In this document: one piece after another, positions 33,521-41,735 of the stretch
Layout of the letters: each line of letters begins with the position of its first letter
How positions within the stretch are numbered: position 1 is the first letter of the stretch
Assembly (NCBI GenBank): GCA_964354375.1
Contig: CAYGZQ010000034.1
Span: 1 to 41,735 of the forward strand
From: CAYGZQ01 sp964354375 [NCBI: uncultured Planctomycetota bacterium]
Lineage (GTDB): Bacteria > JAJVIF01 > JAPKYR01
DNA: 41,735 bases
Reading direction: 5' to 3'
The notes under the pieces: generated by a model
Told to the model about the DNA's origin: nothing
Database searches by the model: none
The model's input: the letters and a program-made list of their open reading frames with translations, nothing else
Position numbers and translations under genes: made by a program

Positions 33521-34594
33521 ATGAAGATAATAGATCGATATATATGGCGCGAGATGTCGGTGTTCTTCATCGGCATTATCCTCGGCTTTGTCGTCCTGAT
33601 GATCGGCAACACCCTTTACATCATGGCCGAGCTGATCTTCAACAAGCGCATCCCGATCGGCATAGTCTCCCAGATAATCCTCCTGAGGATCCCGGCCATG
33701 TTCGTGCTCGGGTTCCCGGTCGCGACTCTTTTCTCCGTGCTCCTCACTCTGGGACGCATGGGGCGCGACAGCGAGATAATCGCCATGCGCACCGGCGGCA
33801 TCTCCATGACCCGCGTCGTTGTGCCCGTCATGCTCTTCTCGGTCGTCATCAGCGTTCTCACATTCTGGCTGAACGAAAAGGTTGTCCCGCAGGCCAACCA
33901 CATCTCGCAGAACTACGTCCGCCAGTTCTGGGTGGCCGACGTCATGGAGTCCGCAAAGGCGAACGTGTTTTTCCACGTGTCCGACGAGATAGTCATTTAC
34001 ACGCAGGAGTACAGCAGGAAGGCGAAGCAGATGGGGAGCCTGAGCTTCTTCGAGATCGATCCTCTCGGCTTCCCGACCCTCAGCGTTGTGGACAAGGGAC
34101 GTTTCCAGGGGGACTTTCTTTATCTCGAGAAGGGCCTCACGTTCGAGTTCGACAGGCAGGGCGACGCCAAGCGGTCGGCGCAGTTCACGCAGGTTGTCAA
34201 GGACATCTCGCGCGAGCTTCAGGAGCTTTACGGCGAAAACCGCACTCCGCAGGAGATGACCGGGAGCCAGCTGAGCGAGGTGATCAGGACGTTCAGGGCG
34301 GGTGGTGTCACCCCGTCGGCGCTGGAGACCGACTACTATTTCAAGTTCAGCATACCTGTGGCCAATTTCGTATTCGCCATGGTGGGCGTGCTTTTCAGCG
34401 TGGTCAACCCGCGCAAGGAGAACGCGTCCGGCGTGATTTTCGCCATCGCGTGCGTGGCGGTGTACTGGATACTGATGACGGTGATGCGATCCCTGGGGCT
34501 GAAGGGGAGCCTGGACCCCTGGATCGCGGCCTGGGGCCAGAACATCGTTTTCTTCATACTGGGGCTGCCGATCATAGTCGCAATCAGGCGCTAG
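33521..34594 (+). CDS. lptF: LptF/LptG-family permease (first copy)
   Basis: One of the two permeases of the LptB2FG exporter that extracts LPS from the inner membrane. The YjgP/YjgQ topology is present: three N-terminal membrane helices (about 13-120), a large periplasmic jellyroll region (about 120-270), and three C-terminal helices ending ILGLPIIVAIRR. The motif LGRMGRDSEIIAMRTGGIS is typical of the family. The 357-aa length is normal. The second permease follows after 16 bases. Which copy is LptF and which LptG is assigned by order only. Confidence 0.9.
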   Translation: MKIIDRYIWREMSVFFIGIILGFVVLMIGNTLYIMAELIFNKRIPIGIVSQIILLRIPAMFVLGFPVATLFSVLLTLGRMGRDSEIIAMRTGGISMTRVVVPVMLFSVVISVLTFWLNEKVVPQANHISQNYVRQFWVADVMESAKANVFFHVSDEIVIYTQEYSRKAKQMGSLSFFEIDPLGFPTLSVVDKGRFQGDFLYLEKGLTFEFDRQGDAKRSAQFTQVVKDISRELQELYGENRTPQEMTGSQLSEVIRTFRAGGVTPSALETDYYFKFSIPVANFVFAMVGVLFSVVNPRKENASGVIFAIACVAVYWILMTVMRSLGLKGSLDPWIAAWGQNIVFFILGLPIIVAIRR

Positions 34595-34610
34595 GGCAGG
34601 GAATCACTGA

Positions 34611-35684
34611 ATGAAACTCCTCGACAGATATATCGCCTGGATGGTGTCGATGTTCGTGCTGGCGGCGGTGTTCGCCTTCTCGGTGCTTATCATCTGCAAC
34701 AATTTTTACGCGTCCAGCGATCTTCTTTTTCACCAGAAAATTCCCTTTAGTACCGTCGCGCTGATCAATCTGCTCGACGCTCCTGCGACGATCGTGCTGT
34801 CCCTGCCTGTGGCGACCCTGTTCGGAGTGATGCTCGCCGTCGGGCAGCTCGGAAGATCGAGCGAGATCACCGCGATGCGCTGCGGCGGCATCTCGCTTTT
34901 GAGAATCATGATGCCGATCCTGTTCCTCTCCGCAGTCCTGTCCGTTATCACCTACTACATGGACGAGAGCGTGGTCCCCAAGGCGAGCCAGCGCGCTTTC
35001 GAGCTGAAAAGGATTATCAAGGGCGAAGAGGCGCTCAATATCAAGCAGAACGTATTCTTCCGTGACGAGAAGGGCATGATCGTCTACGTCGGGAGCTTCG
35101 ACACCAGCACCAGTGTCCTCGGGCGCACGCTTCTGTTCGAGCGCGAGCCGGACGGGTGGTACCGCCTTACGCTTTCGTTCTCGGGACGATTCGAGGGCGA
35201 CAAGCTCATACTGAATAACGGTCGCACGTTCCTCTACGACGATAAGGGGGAGCTGATCGGAAGGGAAATGGTGAGGGAGTTTGTGAGGGACTTCCCCCGG
35301 AAGCTGCAGGAGGTTCACGAGGAGCAGCGGGACGCGAGCACCCTTGCCGGAGGGGAGATCGCGGAGCAGATATCGAGGCTCCAGAACGCAGGGATGGACA
35401 CGGTCGCGGCCCAGACCGAGCTTCAGTTCAAGTACTCCACGCCGGTCGCGTGTTTTATATTCTCATTCGTAGGATTCATGTTCTCCGTATTCTCGCCCCG
35501 CAAGGAAACCTTCGTCGGAATGCTCTACGCCATCATTCTGGTCCTGGTCTACTATGTGCTGATCTCCGTCTTTAAATCGCTCGGAAAACAGGGTATTATT
35601 CAGTATCCGATTATCAGCGCCTGGAGCACGAATGTGGCATACCTTCTGTTCGGAATCTACATTTTCGGTCGGGTCAGGCGCTGA
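34611..35684 (+). CDS. lptG: LptF/LptG-family permease (second copy)
   Basis: The partner permease, also 357 residues with the same topology and signature LGQLGRSSEITAMRCGGIS. It starts MKLLDRYIAWMV, very like the first copy's MKIIDRYIWREM, showing that the two genes are duplicates. The end has the membrane helices FIFSFVGFMFSVF and AYLLFGIYIFGRVRR. No lptB ATPase gene is in the window. It precedes the LptD-like gene by about 120 bases. Confidence 0.9.
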   Translation: MKLLDRYIAWMVSMFVLAAVFAFSVLIICNNFYASSDLLFHQKIPFSTVALINLLDAPATIVLSLPVATLFGVMLAVGQLGRSSEITAMRCGGISLLRIMMPILFLSAVLSVITYYMDESVVPKASQRAFELKRIIKGEEALNIKQNVFFRDEKGMIVYVGSFDTSTSVLGRTLLFEREPDGWYRLTLSFSGRFEGDKLILNNGRTFLYDDKGELIGREMVREFVRDFPRKLQEVHEEQRDASTLAGGEIAEQISRLQNAGMDTVAAQTELQFKYSTPVACFIFSFVGFMFSVFSPRKETFVGMLYAIILVLVYYVLISVFKSLGKQGIIQYPIISAWSTNVAYLLFGIYIFGRVRR

Positions 35685-35806
35685 TTCCCGGGGTGGATCC
35701 CGCAGGCCGGATTCCAATGTGATCAAACGGCGCGTTGCAGCCGGGTTTGAATGAACCTCTCGGGTGAGCTTTTACTCGAAAGTTGCTGAGGGGACAAAGG
35801 CATTTG

Positions 35807-38137
35807 GTGGAAGCTAGAATCCATAGAGGCGGCCCGGTTGGACGGGTCGCGGCGATCCTGACGGCCCTGGCACTGTCTGTGCCCGCGCTGTCGAGCGTCG
35901 CACTGGCAGCCGAGGAGGAGGTCTCCTTCAAGAGCGACTACCAGCAGGAAATCCGTGATGAGGAGGTTCTGCTCCTGCAGGGCAACGTGGAGGTGCATTT
36001 CCGGGAAATAGTGATCTATGCCGACGAGGTGAGGCTTAACGACAAGAAGGACGAGTTCTTCGGGGTTGGAAACGTGCACCTGGTCGGCGCCGACCGCGAC
36101 ATTTTCGCCGACTCGATCTGGTACAACTACGCGCGCGACGATTTCGACATGCGCAACACAAGGGGAAGCATGCTCGTGCAGGGTGTGGGCGAGCCCGTTT
36201 GGTTTGAGGCCGAGCAGCTCAAGGGCAATATCAACAACTACAAGATGGTCAACGGTCGGCTGACGACTTGCACCCCGACCGAGCACCGCGAGTATCATAT
36301 CGAGGCCCGATCCATCAAGGTCCTTCCGGGCAACAAGATAATCTTCCGCAACGGCTACACGTTCATCCTCAATGTCCCCGTTGTCTGGTTTCCATACTGG
36401 GCATTCTCACTGGCGGAGACACCCTGGACGGTCAAGGTCGGAAAAGACTCCTGGAAAGGCACCTATGTCAACACCACGTACAACTTTATGGCCGAAGAGT
36501 TGATCATAGGCACGCTGCTGATGGACTACTACTCCCGGACCGGCTGGCAGATCGGGGGGCAGCATGAGTATGCCCTTCCAAGGCATGGACTGGGCAGGCT
36601 GACCTGGACCTACCTTTACGGCACGTATCGCGATGACACCACCGGGAAAGTCACTCACGCAAACGAATACAGCTTCAACGCGTCGCAGCCGCTGAGATTC
36701 GGAAGCCGTTGGACCGGTAGCTTGGGCCTCAACGGCGGCTCCAGGTTCAACATGCGGCAGGGAAGGACCAATAACGTCAACGGCTCGATCAGCTCCAACT
36801 ACAAGACTGCGAGCACCGGAACATCCCTGAACGCTTCTATGCGGCAGACTTCGGGCGTGAGCCAGTCGGACGACATCACGCTGGGGCTGACGCACAACCG
36901 GACCCTGTTCGGAACAGTCACGGCCAATGGGAATGTGGACTACAGGGTGAGCAAGACCGGCAACGGCACACCTGCGGAGGAGGATTTCAAGGCGGGCATG
37001 GAATTCCGTCAGAGTCGAAAAGGCTGGGACTGGGACGCGAGCATCGATACGCATTGGGATCCTGACGGGGTCACCAACCAGTCCGATCGCAACGATCCGT
37101 ATACGGACAGGCTCCCGGAGATCAACATCACTCTGCAGCCCAACGCGTTCCCGTCCAAGTACCGCAACCCGCTTGGATTCGCCATGCAGAACCTCAACCT
37201 CCAGGGTGCGCTCTACTATATCGGTCCGGAGAACAAGGAGCGGAACGGCTTCTATGGCCGCATGGACACACGGTTCAACAGGAACTTCGATTTCGGCAAG
37301 AGCCACAAGGTTCAGGCGAACATCGACTACTGGCAGGCGATAGCTTCCACGGGCGACGCCAGGTTCGTGTACGGGACCCAGGTGAACTGGACATGGGACA
37401 TGTCCCAGAAGCTCAAATGGCAGGTCAACTGGAACCGGACGGACAACGAGGGCAGGATTCCGTTCCAGGGAATGGACAATGCCAGGTCTCCCTCGAACAG
37501 CCTCACCTGGAGCCTTAATTACCAAAACGGCCGCTTGTATACTATCAGGCTGCAAACTAACTATGCGCTCAGCGAAAGGTACGCCGGGGCGCCGGGCGAG
37601 CTTCTGTCGATCAAGAGGATGTCGGCGTTGACGTTCTCGCTCAACTACACTCCGAGCACGAAGACCAGGATGACGCTCCAGACGCAGTATGACTTCGCAC
37701 GGGGAGATCTCGGCAACATAACCACTTCGCTGTCGATGACAGACTTCCGTTCCTACCGGATGGAGACCAACCTCAGCGTAAAGCCCCCGGGATCGATCAC
37801 GAGGCTCGGCACAAACGCGACTTTTGTTATCGGCAAAGATTGGGACTTCGAGGTGTCGGCGGAAGCGGGGTCCCAGTCGACGGGATCCATAATAAGGACC
37901 ATCAAGGTCACTCATCGCTTCGACTGCACGTTTCTCAGCATGCAGTACGGCGCACAGAATGACTACTGGGGCTTCACGTGGGGGGTGTCGGCGTTCCCGG
38001 AGGCGCACCTCGGGTGGTCCAGCACTGAGAACGCATTCGGTCCGGGGATATTCGACACGTTCCAGGGATACGGCGGCGGGTTCAGTGGACTCAATATGGG
38101 CGGCACCGGCGGCTACGGAGGGTTCGGCTCGTACTAG
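35807..38137 (+). CDS. lptD: LptD/OstA-type outer-membrane LPS assembly protein
   Basis: A 776-residue outer-membrane barrel of the LptD type. The signal peptide lies within about 10-36. An OstA/LptA-like jellyroll follows (about 40-150, VSFKSDYQQEIRDEEVLLLQGNVEVHFREIVIYADEVRLNDKKDEFFGVGNV), ending in the segment GRLTTCTPTEHREYHIEARSI. The remainder is a long series of alternating aromatic-rich strands typical of the barrel, with a glycine-rich end. The frame is open to 35783 (TTG). GTG 35807 has AAAGG six bases before it and is preferred. Its position after two LptF/G permeases supports the call. Confidence 0.88.
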   Translation: MEARIHRGGPVGRVAAILTALALSVPALSSVALAAEEEVSFKSDYQQEIRDEEVLLLQGNVEVHFREIVIYADEVRLNDKKDEFFGVGNVHLVGADRDIFADSIWYNYARDDFDMRNTRGSMLVQGVGEPVWFEAEQLKGNINNYKMVNGRLTTCTPTEHREYHIEARSIKVLPGNKIIFRNGYTFILNVPVVWFPYWAFSLAETPWTVKVGKDSWKGTYVNTTYNFMAEELIIGTLLMDYYSRTGWQIGGQHEYALPRHGLGRLTWTYLYGTYRDDTTGKVTHANEYSFNASQPLRFGSRWTGSLGLNGGSRFNMRQGRTNNVNGSISSNYKTASTGTSLNASMRQTSGVSQSDDITLGLTHNRTLFGTVTANGNVDYRVSKTGNGTPAEEDFKAGMEFRQSRKGWDWDASIDTHWDPDGVTNQSDRNDPYTDRLPEINITLQPNAFPSKYRNPLGFAMQNLNLQGALYYIGPENKERNGFYGRMDTRFNRNFDFGKSHKVQANIDYWQAIASTGDARFVYGTQVNWTWDMSQKLKWQVNWNRTDNEGRIPFQGMDNARSPSNSLTWSLNYQNGRLYTIRLQTNYALSERYAGAPGELLSIKRMSALTFSLNYTPSTKTRMTLQTQYDFARGDLGNITTSLSMTDFRSYRMETNLSVKPPGSITRLGTNATFVIGKDWDFEVSAEAGSQSTGSIIRTIKVTHRFDCTFLSMQYGAQNDYWGFTWGVSAFPEAHLGWSSTENAFGPGIFDTFQGYGGGFSGLNMGGTGGYGGFGSY

Positions 38138-38151
38138 CGAGGTGTATAACA

Positions 38152-38844
38152 ATGTCTAAGAAAATCACGGTAATCCTATGCATGCTGGCTCTGTTTCCTG
38201 CGGTCAGTTGCGCGTGGGAAAATCTCCCGGAGGGCGAGGAGGAGATCAAGAGGATCATCCAGGTCACCATGCGTCTGGGCGGATCCATGCGTACGGACCT
38301 GTTCTTCTACTACATCGTCTTCAACCTGTCCGGCGATCCCAACAAGAAACCATACTCCGTCTTCGACGGCGAAGACCGGGGGAAGTACTGGACCGTGTAC
38401 TACATGTATGGTCAGCCGCCTTACGAGGATCTCGACCTCTACAGGGGGTTCGGCGGGAAAGGCACAGACGGCTCCAGCCGCATCGACAAGTTTCCTACTG
38501 AACAGGACGAGCTGAACGAGCTTCTGCCCGGAACGAGCATCCAGGGCGACCAGATGACTCTGCGAATCGACCTCACGGAACTGAAGCTGAAGTCGGCGAT
38601 CATCAACATGAACATGATAGTCTGCAACCAGGCCATAGACGCCCAGAGCAAGTTCGAATACGATTACATACCATATGTCAGGGACAGTTTCTATGCCCAG
38701 GGGGTGACGATCGACCTCATGGGCACGGATTACTACTGGAACGAACAGACCGACCCGATGGAGGAGATTTCCAACGAGCATGAGGACACCGCTCCTCCGG
38801 AAGCCAACATCATCGGCTGGTATTTCCAGATCGTCAGCAGGTAA
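38152..38844 (+). CDS. Unknown exported protein or lipoprotein in the Lpt cluster
   Basis: A 230-residue protein with a signal segment ending PAVSC (Cys20), a plausible lipobox although the next residues are AWE. The mature part is beta-rich with many aromatic and acidic residues (FFYYIVFNLSG, WTVYYMYGQPPYEDLDLYRGF, LTLRIDL-like strands) and no family recognised. GAGGT at 38140-38144 supports the ATG, which is 14 bases after the lptD stop. Its place suggests an envelope role. Confidence 0.66.
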   Translation: MSKKITVILCMLALFPAVSCAWENLPEGEEEIKRIIQVTMRLGGSMRTDLFFYYIVFNLSGDPNKKPYSVFDGEDRGKYWTVYYMYGQPPYEDLDLYRGFGGKGTDGSSRIDKFPTEQDELNELLPGTSIQGDQMTLRIDLTELKLKSAIINMNMIVCNQAIDAQSKFEYDYIPYVRDSFYAQGVTIDLMGTDYYWNEQTDPMEEISNEHEDTAPPEANIIGWYFQIVSR

Positions 38845-38859
38845 GGGCGTTTCTGCGGG

Positions 38860-39573
38860 ATGATTCGCGCGCTGAGATACACGCTAATCACGGTGATCTG
38901 GCTCGGCCTGATCGCGTACGGTGTGCTGTGGCTGCTGGGCGGACGGTTCATCGACAAAGCCCAGGGTCCGCTGACGAGTCGCCTGGTAGCTGCGTTCGGT
39001 CCCGGTCCCGAGGACGAATACGGCTACACGGCCGGCCTGCGCTTCTTCCCTCTGAGAGTGGAGATCACGGGCCTGCATATCGACGCCGGGGCGCTTGAAC
39101 TGGGGGAGGACACCTGGCGCGACGCGAAGCTGGGCGTGGGCAGGATCGAGTGCAGCGCAATGCCGCTGATACGCGAGAACCGTGTCGACATCACCGATGT
39201 GTCCGGCAGGACATTCTCGGGGCTTCTCACAAACACCGAGCTGGCCGGACACTTGGAGCGAGCAAACGAGGATGCGCAGGGCATCGAAGTCTCTCCCTAC
39301 AATGGGAGATGCAGAATCCAGGGCCGGTTCGGCGTCGCGAGCGCGGCACCCGTGACCGTCATCGGCGACTGGAAAGTGGACGACCGTGGTGTCGTGACCC
39401 TCGTCAATCGTGAATATCATAATCCCGACAGCCCCGTTCCGGAGGGGATGATCCGCCTGATCGAGGAGCAGGTGAAGTTCGAGGTCCGCATCGGTGTTCT
39501 CGATGAGGACCTTGTCGCCAAGGATGTCCTTTACGGACGGGAAGGGCTGCGGATAAGCGCCGGCGAGATCTGA
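38860..39573 (+). CDS. LmeA/DUF2993-like membrane-anchored protein
   Basis: The 237-residue protein has one N-terminal membrane helix (about 8-27, LITVIWLGLIAYGVLWLLGG) and a periplasmic domain resembling the LmeA/DUF2993 family of phospholipid-binding proteins. The family-like blocks are DVSGRTFSGLLTNTELAGHLERA, NGRCRIQGRFGVA, PVTVIGDWKVDDRGVVTL and VLYGREGLRISAGEI. The match is by pattern only, so a lipid-binding role is tentative. It lies 15 bases after the previous gene. The fold would also suit an LptC-like bridging role, but LptC homology is not visible. Confidence 0.62.
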   Translation: MIRALRYTLITVIWLGLIAYGVLWLLGGRFIDKAQGPLTSRLVAAFGPGPEDEYGYTAGLRFFPLRVEITGLHIDAGALELGEDTWRDAKLGVGRIECSAMPLIRENRVDITDVSGRTFSGLLTNTELAGHLERANEDAQGIEVSPYNGRCRIQGRFGVASAAPVTVIGDWKVDDRGVVTLVNREYHNPDSPVPEGMIRLIEEQVKFEVRIGVLDEDLVAKDVLYGREGLRISAGEI

Positions 39574-39597
39574 TCCCAATGGAAAGGATGGTCATCA

Positions 39598-40014
39598 ATG
39601 CTCCGACATAAGCTCACACCGTGGGTAGCAGCTGCGATTTGCGCTGCTGCCGTGACCCTGTTCATCTCGGGCCTGGGAAGGGCTCAGCCCGGGACCGAAA
39701 CCGACCCTGTAGTAAGCCTGAGCTATCTCGACAAGGCGCTGGCGCTCTCGCCGGTGGTCCTGGAAGGCGGAGAGGACCTCAAGGTCGCGTGCGGCCGCGA
39801 GATCGCCCTGCTCGACGGAAGCTGCAGGCTGTCGCCCCCGGAAGGTCGATGCTGGATACTCGATGTGTCCGGTGGAGAGGTGCTCAGCGGGACTGTGGAG
39901 ATGACCGTTGGTCATGTATACATCCCGATCTGCGACGCGGGCGCGGACGCCTTGTTCACGCTCCAGGCGCGGCAGTCGTCGACCGTCGCCATCCCGGGCG
40001 GCACGGGGAAGTGA
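39598..40014 (+). CDS. Small exported protein of the 'SYxDK' type
   Basis: A 138-residue protein with a signal peptide (about 1-29, ending LGRAQ) followed by DPVVSLSYLDKAL. That segment recalls a small family of exported bacterial proteins beginning (E)DPLVTKSYVDK, with beta-strands around a glycine-rich centre. Function is unknown. The start codon is ATG 39598 (GGAAAGGATGG upstream). It ends 9 bases before uppP, so the two are probably co-transcribed. Confidence 0.6.
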   Translation: MLRHKLTPWVAAAICAAAVTLFISGLGRAQPGTETDPVVSLSYLDKALALSPVVLEGGEDLKVACGREIALLDGSCRLSPPEGRCWILDVSGGEVLSGTVEMTVGHVYIPICDAGADALFTLQARQSSTVAIPGGTGK

Positions 40015-40023
40015 TCGAAACCG

Positions 40024-40830
40024 ATGACTTACCTTGAGTCGATATTCCTCGGCCTTGTCCAGGGCTTTGCGGAGTTTCTGCCGGTGTCGTCATCGGGACA
40101 TCTGGTGATACTCCAGACCTTCATGGGGCTCACAAAAGGGAATGTCGTTTTCGACGTCTTTCTGCATCTGGCCACGCTTGTAGCGGTCGTATGGGTCTAT
40201 CGTGCGGACCTCGGGCGGATATTCGCAGGGAAAATGGTCGGGGAAGGGGACAGCGGAATCCCCACGAGGCGGCTGCTTCTGTTCATTCTCCTGAGTGTTC
40301 TTGCCACGGGCGTGGTGCTTCCATTCAAGGATCGGCTCGAGACACTTTTTGAGAACGTCGATGGAGTGCGCATTTTTCTTCTCGTGAATGCAGCGGCACT
40401 CGCGACGCTTCCTGCGCTGAGGAAGACCGGGCGGGACCTTGGAAGCCTGACATGGATCGGCGCGATAGTGATCGGCCTCTGTCAGGCGGTGGGAGCGCTG
40501 CCGGGGATAAGTCGCAGCGGATCGACCATCCTCGCGGGCCTGCTCCTGGGGCTCAGGCCGCGCGATGCGTGCCGGTATTCGTTCCTCCTCTCGATCCCTA
40601 CAATCCTGATCGCCGCGATCGTTCAGATCCCGGACGCGATCGAGGCAAGGTCCCTGTTCGCCTTCGGCCCCTGGGCGCTGGGCTTTCTGATCGCTCTTGC
40701 CGCCGGGATTGTCGCCATCCCGTTCCTTATCGGGATTGTGGAGAAGGGGAAGCTCTGGGGATTCGCGGTGTACTGCGCGCTCGTTGGTATCGCGCTGTTC
40801 TTCGTGACGCCGCCGCAAGCGAACCTGTGA
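40024..40830 (+). CDS. uppP: Undecaprenyl-diphosphatase UppP (BacA)
   Basis: UppP recycles undecaprenyl diphosphate to the monophosphate carrier used for peptidoglycan and surface polysaccharide synthesis, and confers bacitracin tolerance. The two conserved motifs are present: (E/Q)-rich FAEFLPVSSSGHL (15-27) and GISRSGSTI (161-169). The 268-residue protein is hydrophobic with about eight membrane helices. It closes the plus-strand envelope cluster, and the next gene converges with an 8-base gap. Confidence 0.96.
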   Translation: MTYLESIFLGLVQGFAEFLPVSSSGHLVILQTFMGLTKGNVVFDVFLHLATLVAVVWVYRADLGRIFAGKMVGEGDSGIPTRRLLLFILLSVLATGVVLPFKDRLETLFENVDGVRIFLLVNAAALATLPALRKTGRDLGSLTWIGAIVIGLCQAVGALPGISRSGSTILAGLLLGLRPRDACRYSFLLSIPTILIAAIVQIPDAIEARSLFAFGPWALGFLIALAAGIVAIPFLIGIVEKGKLWGFAVYCALVGIALFFVTPPQANL

Positions 40831-40838
40831 GCGGTCGC

Positions 40839-41585
40839 TCAGGGGGTCTTTCTCTCCCGGTATTTCCCTGCCAAACGATTCCGGTGGACTCTGAAGATGC
40901 TCCCAAGCACGTTCAGGGCGGTACGTGACGGGCTGTTGATCCTGCTCGGCTTGATCGCCCGGGGAATCAACCGCACCGGGACTTCGCGCACCTTCATCCT
41001 GAGGATTCGGGCTATGAACAGGGTCTCGATGTCGAATCCCCAGCCGTCGATCGCGGTCAGGGAGAAAATTCTCCTGGCTGCATCCCGGCGGAAACATTTG
41101 AACCCGGCCTGGGTGTCGGAGATTCCCGGCAGGATCAGCGCCCGGGCGACGATGTTGCCGATGCGGGAGATCATGCGCCGTTTGAGACGCTCTCGACCGC
41201 GGTCGCTTCCGGCAATGGATCGCGAGCCGATCACAACATCAGCACCGGCCTCCAGCTCTCTCAGGCAGTCCTCCACCGCCTTGATTTCGTACGGATAGTC
41301 CGCGTCGGTGAATAGAAGGTATCGTCCTTCACCCGCCAGCATGCCGGCACGGACCGCGGCGCCCTTGCCCCGATTCTCGTCGAACCTGATCACCTTTGCG
41401 CCCGCCTTCTGTGCACGGTCGCCCGTGAAATCGGACGAGCCGTCGTCCACCACGATGTACTCGACTTTGTAGGGCTGCCTGCTGAAATACCACTTGAGCG
41501 AGTCCATCGTCGGTGTGATGTTTTTCTCCTCCAGGTAGGCGGGGATGATCACGGAAAAAAGAATGTCATCAACGGGTTCCGACAC
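40839..41585 (-). CDS. GT2 glycosyltransferase, polyprenyl/dolichyl-phosphate sugar transferase-like
   Basis: A GT-A fold enzyme that probably moves a sugar from a nucleotide donor to a polyprenyl phosphate. Marks include FSVIIPAYLEEKNI, YIVVDDGSSD, RFDENRGKGAAVRAGML, the DxD motif FTDADYP, and GISDTQAGFKCFRRDAARRIF followed by DIETLFIARILRMKVREVPV. These are typical of ALG5/DPG-synthase-like family 2 members. No C-terminal membrane anchor is evident. The start is ATG 41585. It converges with uppP, which recycles the same kind of lipid carrier. Confidence 0.9.
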   Translation of the reverse strand: MSEPVDDILFSVIIPAYLEEKNITPTMDSLKWYFSRQPYKVEYIVVDDGSSDFTGDRAQKAGAKVIRFDENRGKGAAVRAGMLAGEGRYLLFTDADYPYEIKAVEDCLRELEAGADVVIGSRSIAGSDRGRERLKRRMISRIGNIVARALILPGISDTQAGFKCFRRDAARRIFSLTAIDGWGFDIETLFIARILRMKVREVPVRLIPRAIKPSRINSPSRTALNVLGSIFRVHRNRLAGKYRERKTP

Positions 41586-41614
41586 GGGCCTTATTGTAGC
41601 AGATAAGCCGCAGG

Positions 41615-41735
41615 GTACTCTCCGGTAGCAGCTACCTTCCGAGGACGGAAGGGTAGCAGCTACCGGAGCAGGAAAGCAGAGTACTCTCCGGTAGCAGCTA
41701 CCTTCCGAGGACGGAAGGGTAGCAGCTACCGGAGC
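41615..41735. repeat. Tandem palindromic repeat, 66-base period, running to the window end
   Basis: Copy 1 starts at 41615 and copy 2 at 41681; the second is cut by the window end. Each contains a 49-base imperfect palindrome (41620-41668 and 41686-41734): CTCCGGTAGCAGCTACC then CTTCCG, a four-base centre, CGGAAGG and GTAGCAGCTACCGGAG. GTAGCAGCTAC is itself a small palindrome and occurs four times. No coding potential is visible. Confidence 0.9.

Noticed and set aside
33544-34614. Plus-strand frame of 356 codons overlapping lptF
   Set aside because: It is the +2 shadow of the LptF-type permease. It has no hydrophobic helices and is Arg/His-rich.
36407-38152. Minus-strand open frame of 581 codons opposite lptD
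   Set aside because: The composition is Arg/Pro/Val-rich with no domain. The plus-strand frame has the OstA domain and barrel strands.

Overview
The window is about 41.7 kb of GC-rich bacterial chromosome. It carries an LPS-transport set (LptF, LptG and an LptD/OstA-type barrel), so the cell is very probably a diderm. It also carries Tad-pilus motor genes, several lipoproteins with clear lipoboxes, and single-copy housekeeping genes (ligA, ruvB, holB, uppP, mtaB). Many proteins match only broad families, and a yaaR-holB-ricT run normally associated with Firmicutes is present. This suggests a poorly sampled or deep-branching phylum, but no taxonomic name can be given from the sequence alone.

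Layout. 1-8.1 kb: a Tad pilus motor block (receiver-CpaE fusion, CpaF ATPase, TadB, TadC) with a DUF192 protein, a beta-propeller-like lipoprotein and an unknown membrane protein. 8.1-11.0 kb: a four-gene cluster of a free-standing Hsp70 substrate-binding-domain protein followed by three coiled-coil proteins, closed by a strong terminator. 11.0-18.7 kb, minus strand: ligA, an exported unknown protein, a GT2 glycosyltransferase, a small membrane protein, mtaB and a FapA/DUF342 protein. 18.7-25.0 kb: ruvB, a phosphoesterase behind a short terminated leader, two lipoproteins, a small membrane protein and a protein with a possible CsgG/LpoB-like C-terminus. 25.0-27.5 kb: yaaR-holB-ricT.

27.5-30.3 kb is the accessory region. 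An HsdS C-terminal remnant begins 10 bases after ricT. It is followed by a HEPN/AbiJ-like gene, a truncated TIR gene, a DUF3800 gene and a BECR-type nuclease gene. Next come a candidate small RNA of about 71 nt on the minus strand and an HsdR N-terminal stub. The stub is joined directly to the last codons of what looks like a lost paralogue of the neighbouring lipoprotein. I read this as an eroded type I restriction-modification locus whose cargo between hsdS and hsdR survives.

30.4-41.7 kb: a large PKD/propeller lipoprotein paralogous to the one at 21.5 kb, tRNA-Leu(CAG), a repeat-rich gap, then lptF-lptG-lptD, three envelope unknowns (one LmeA/DUF2993-like) and uppP. A convergent polyprenyl-phosphate-type glycosyltransferase follows, and the window ends inside a tandem palindromic repeat. 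At least four different palindromic or tandem repeat families lie in the intergenic gaps.
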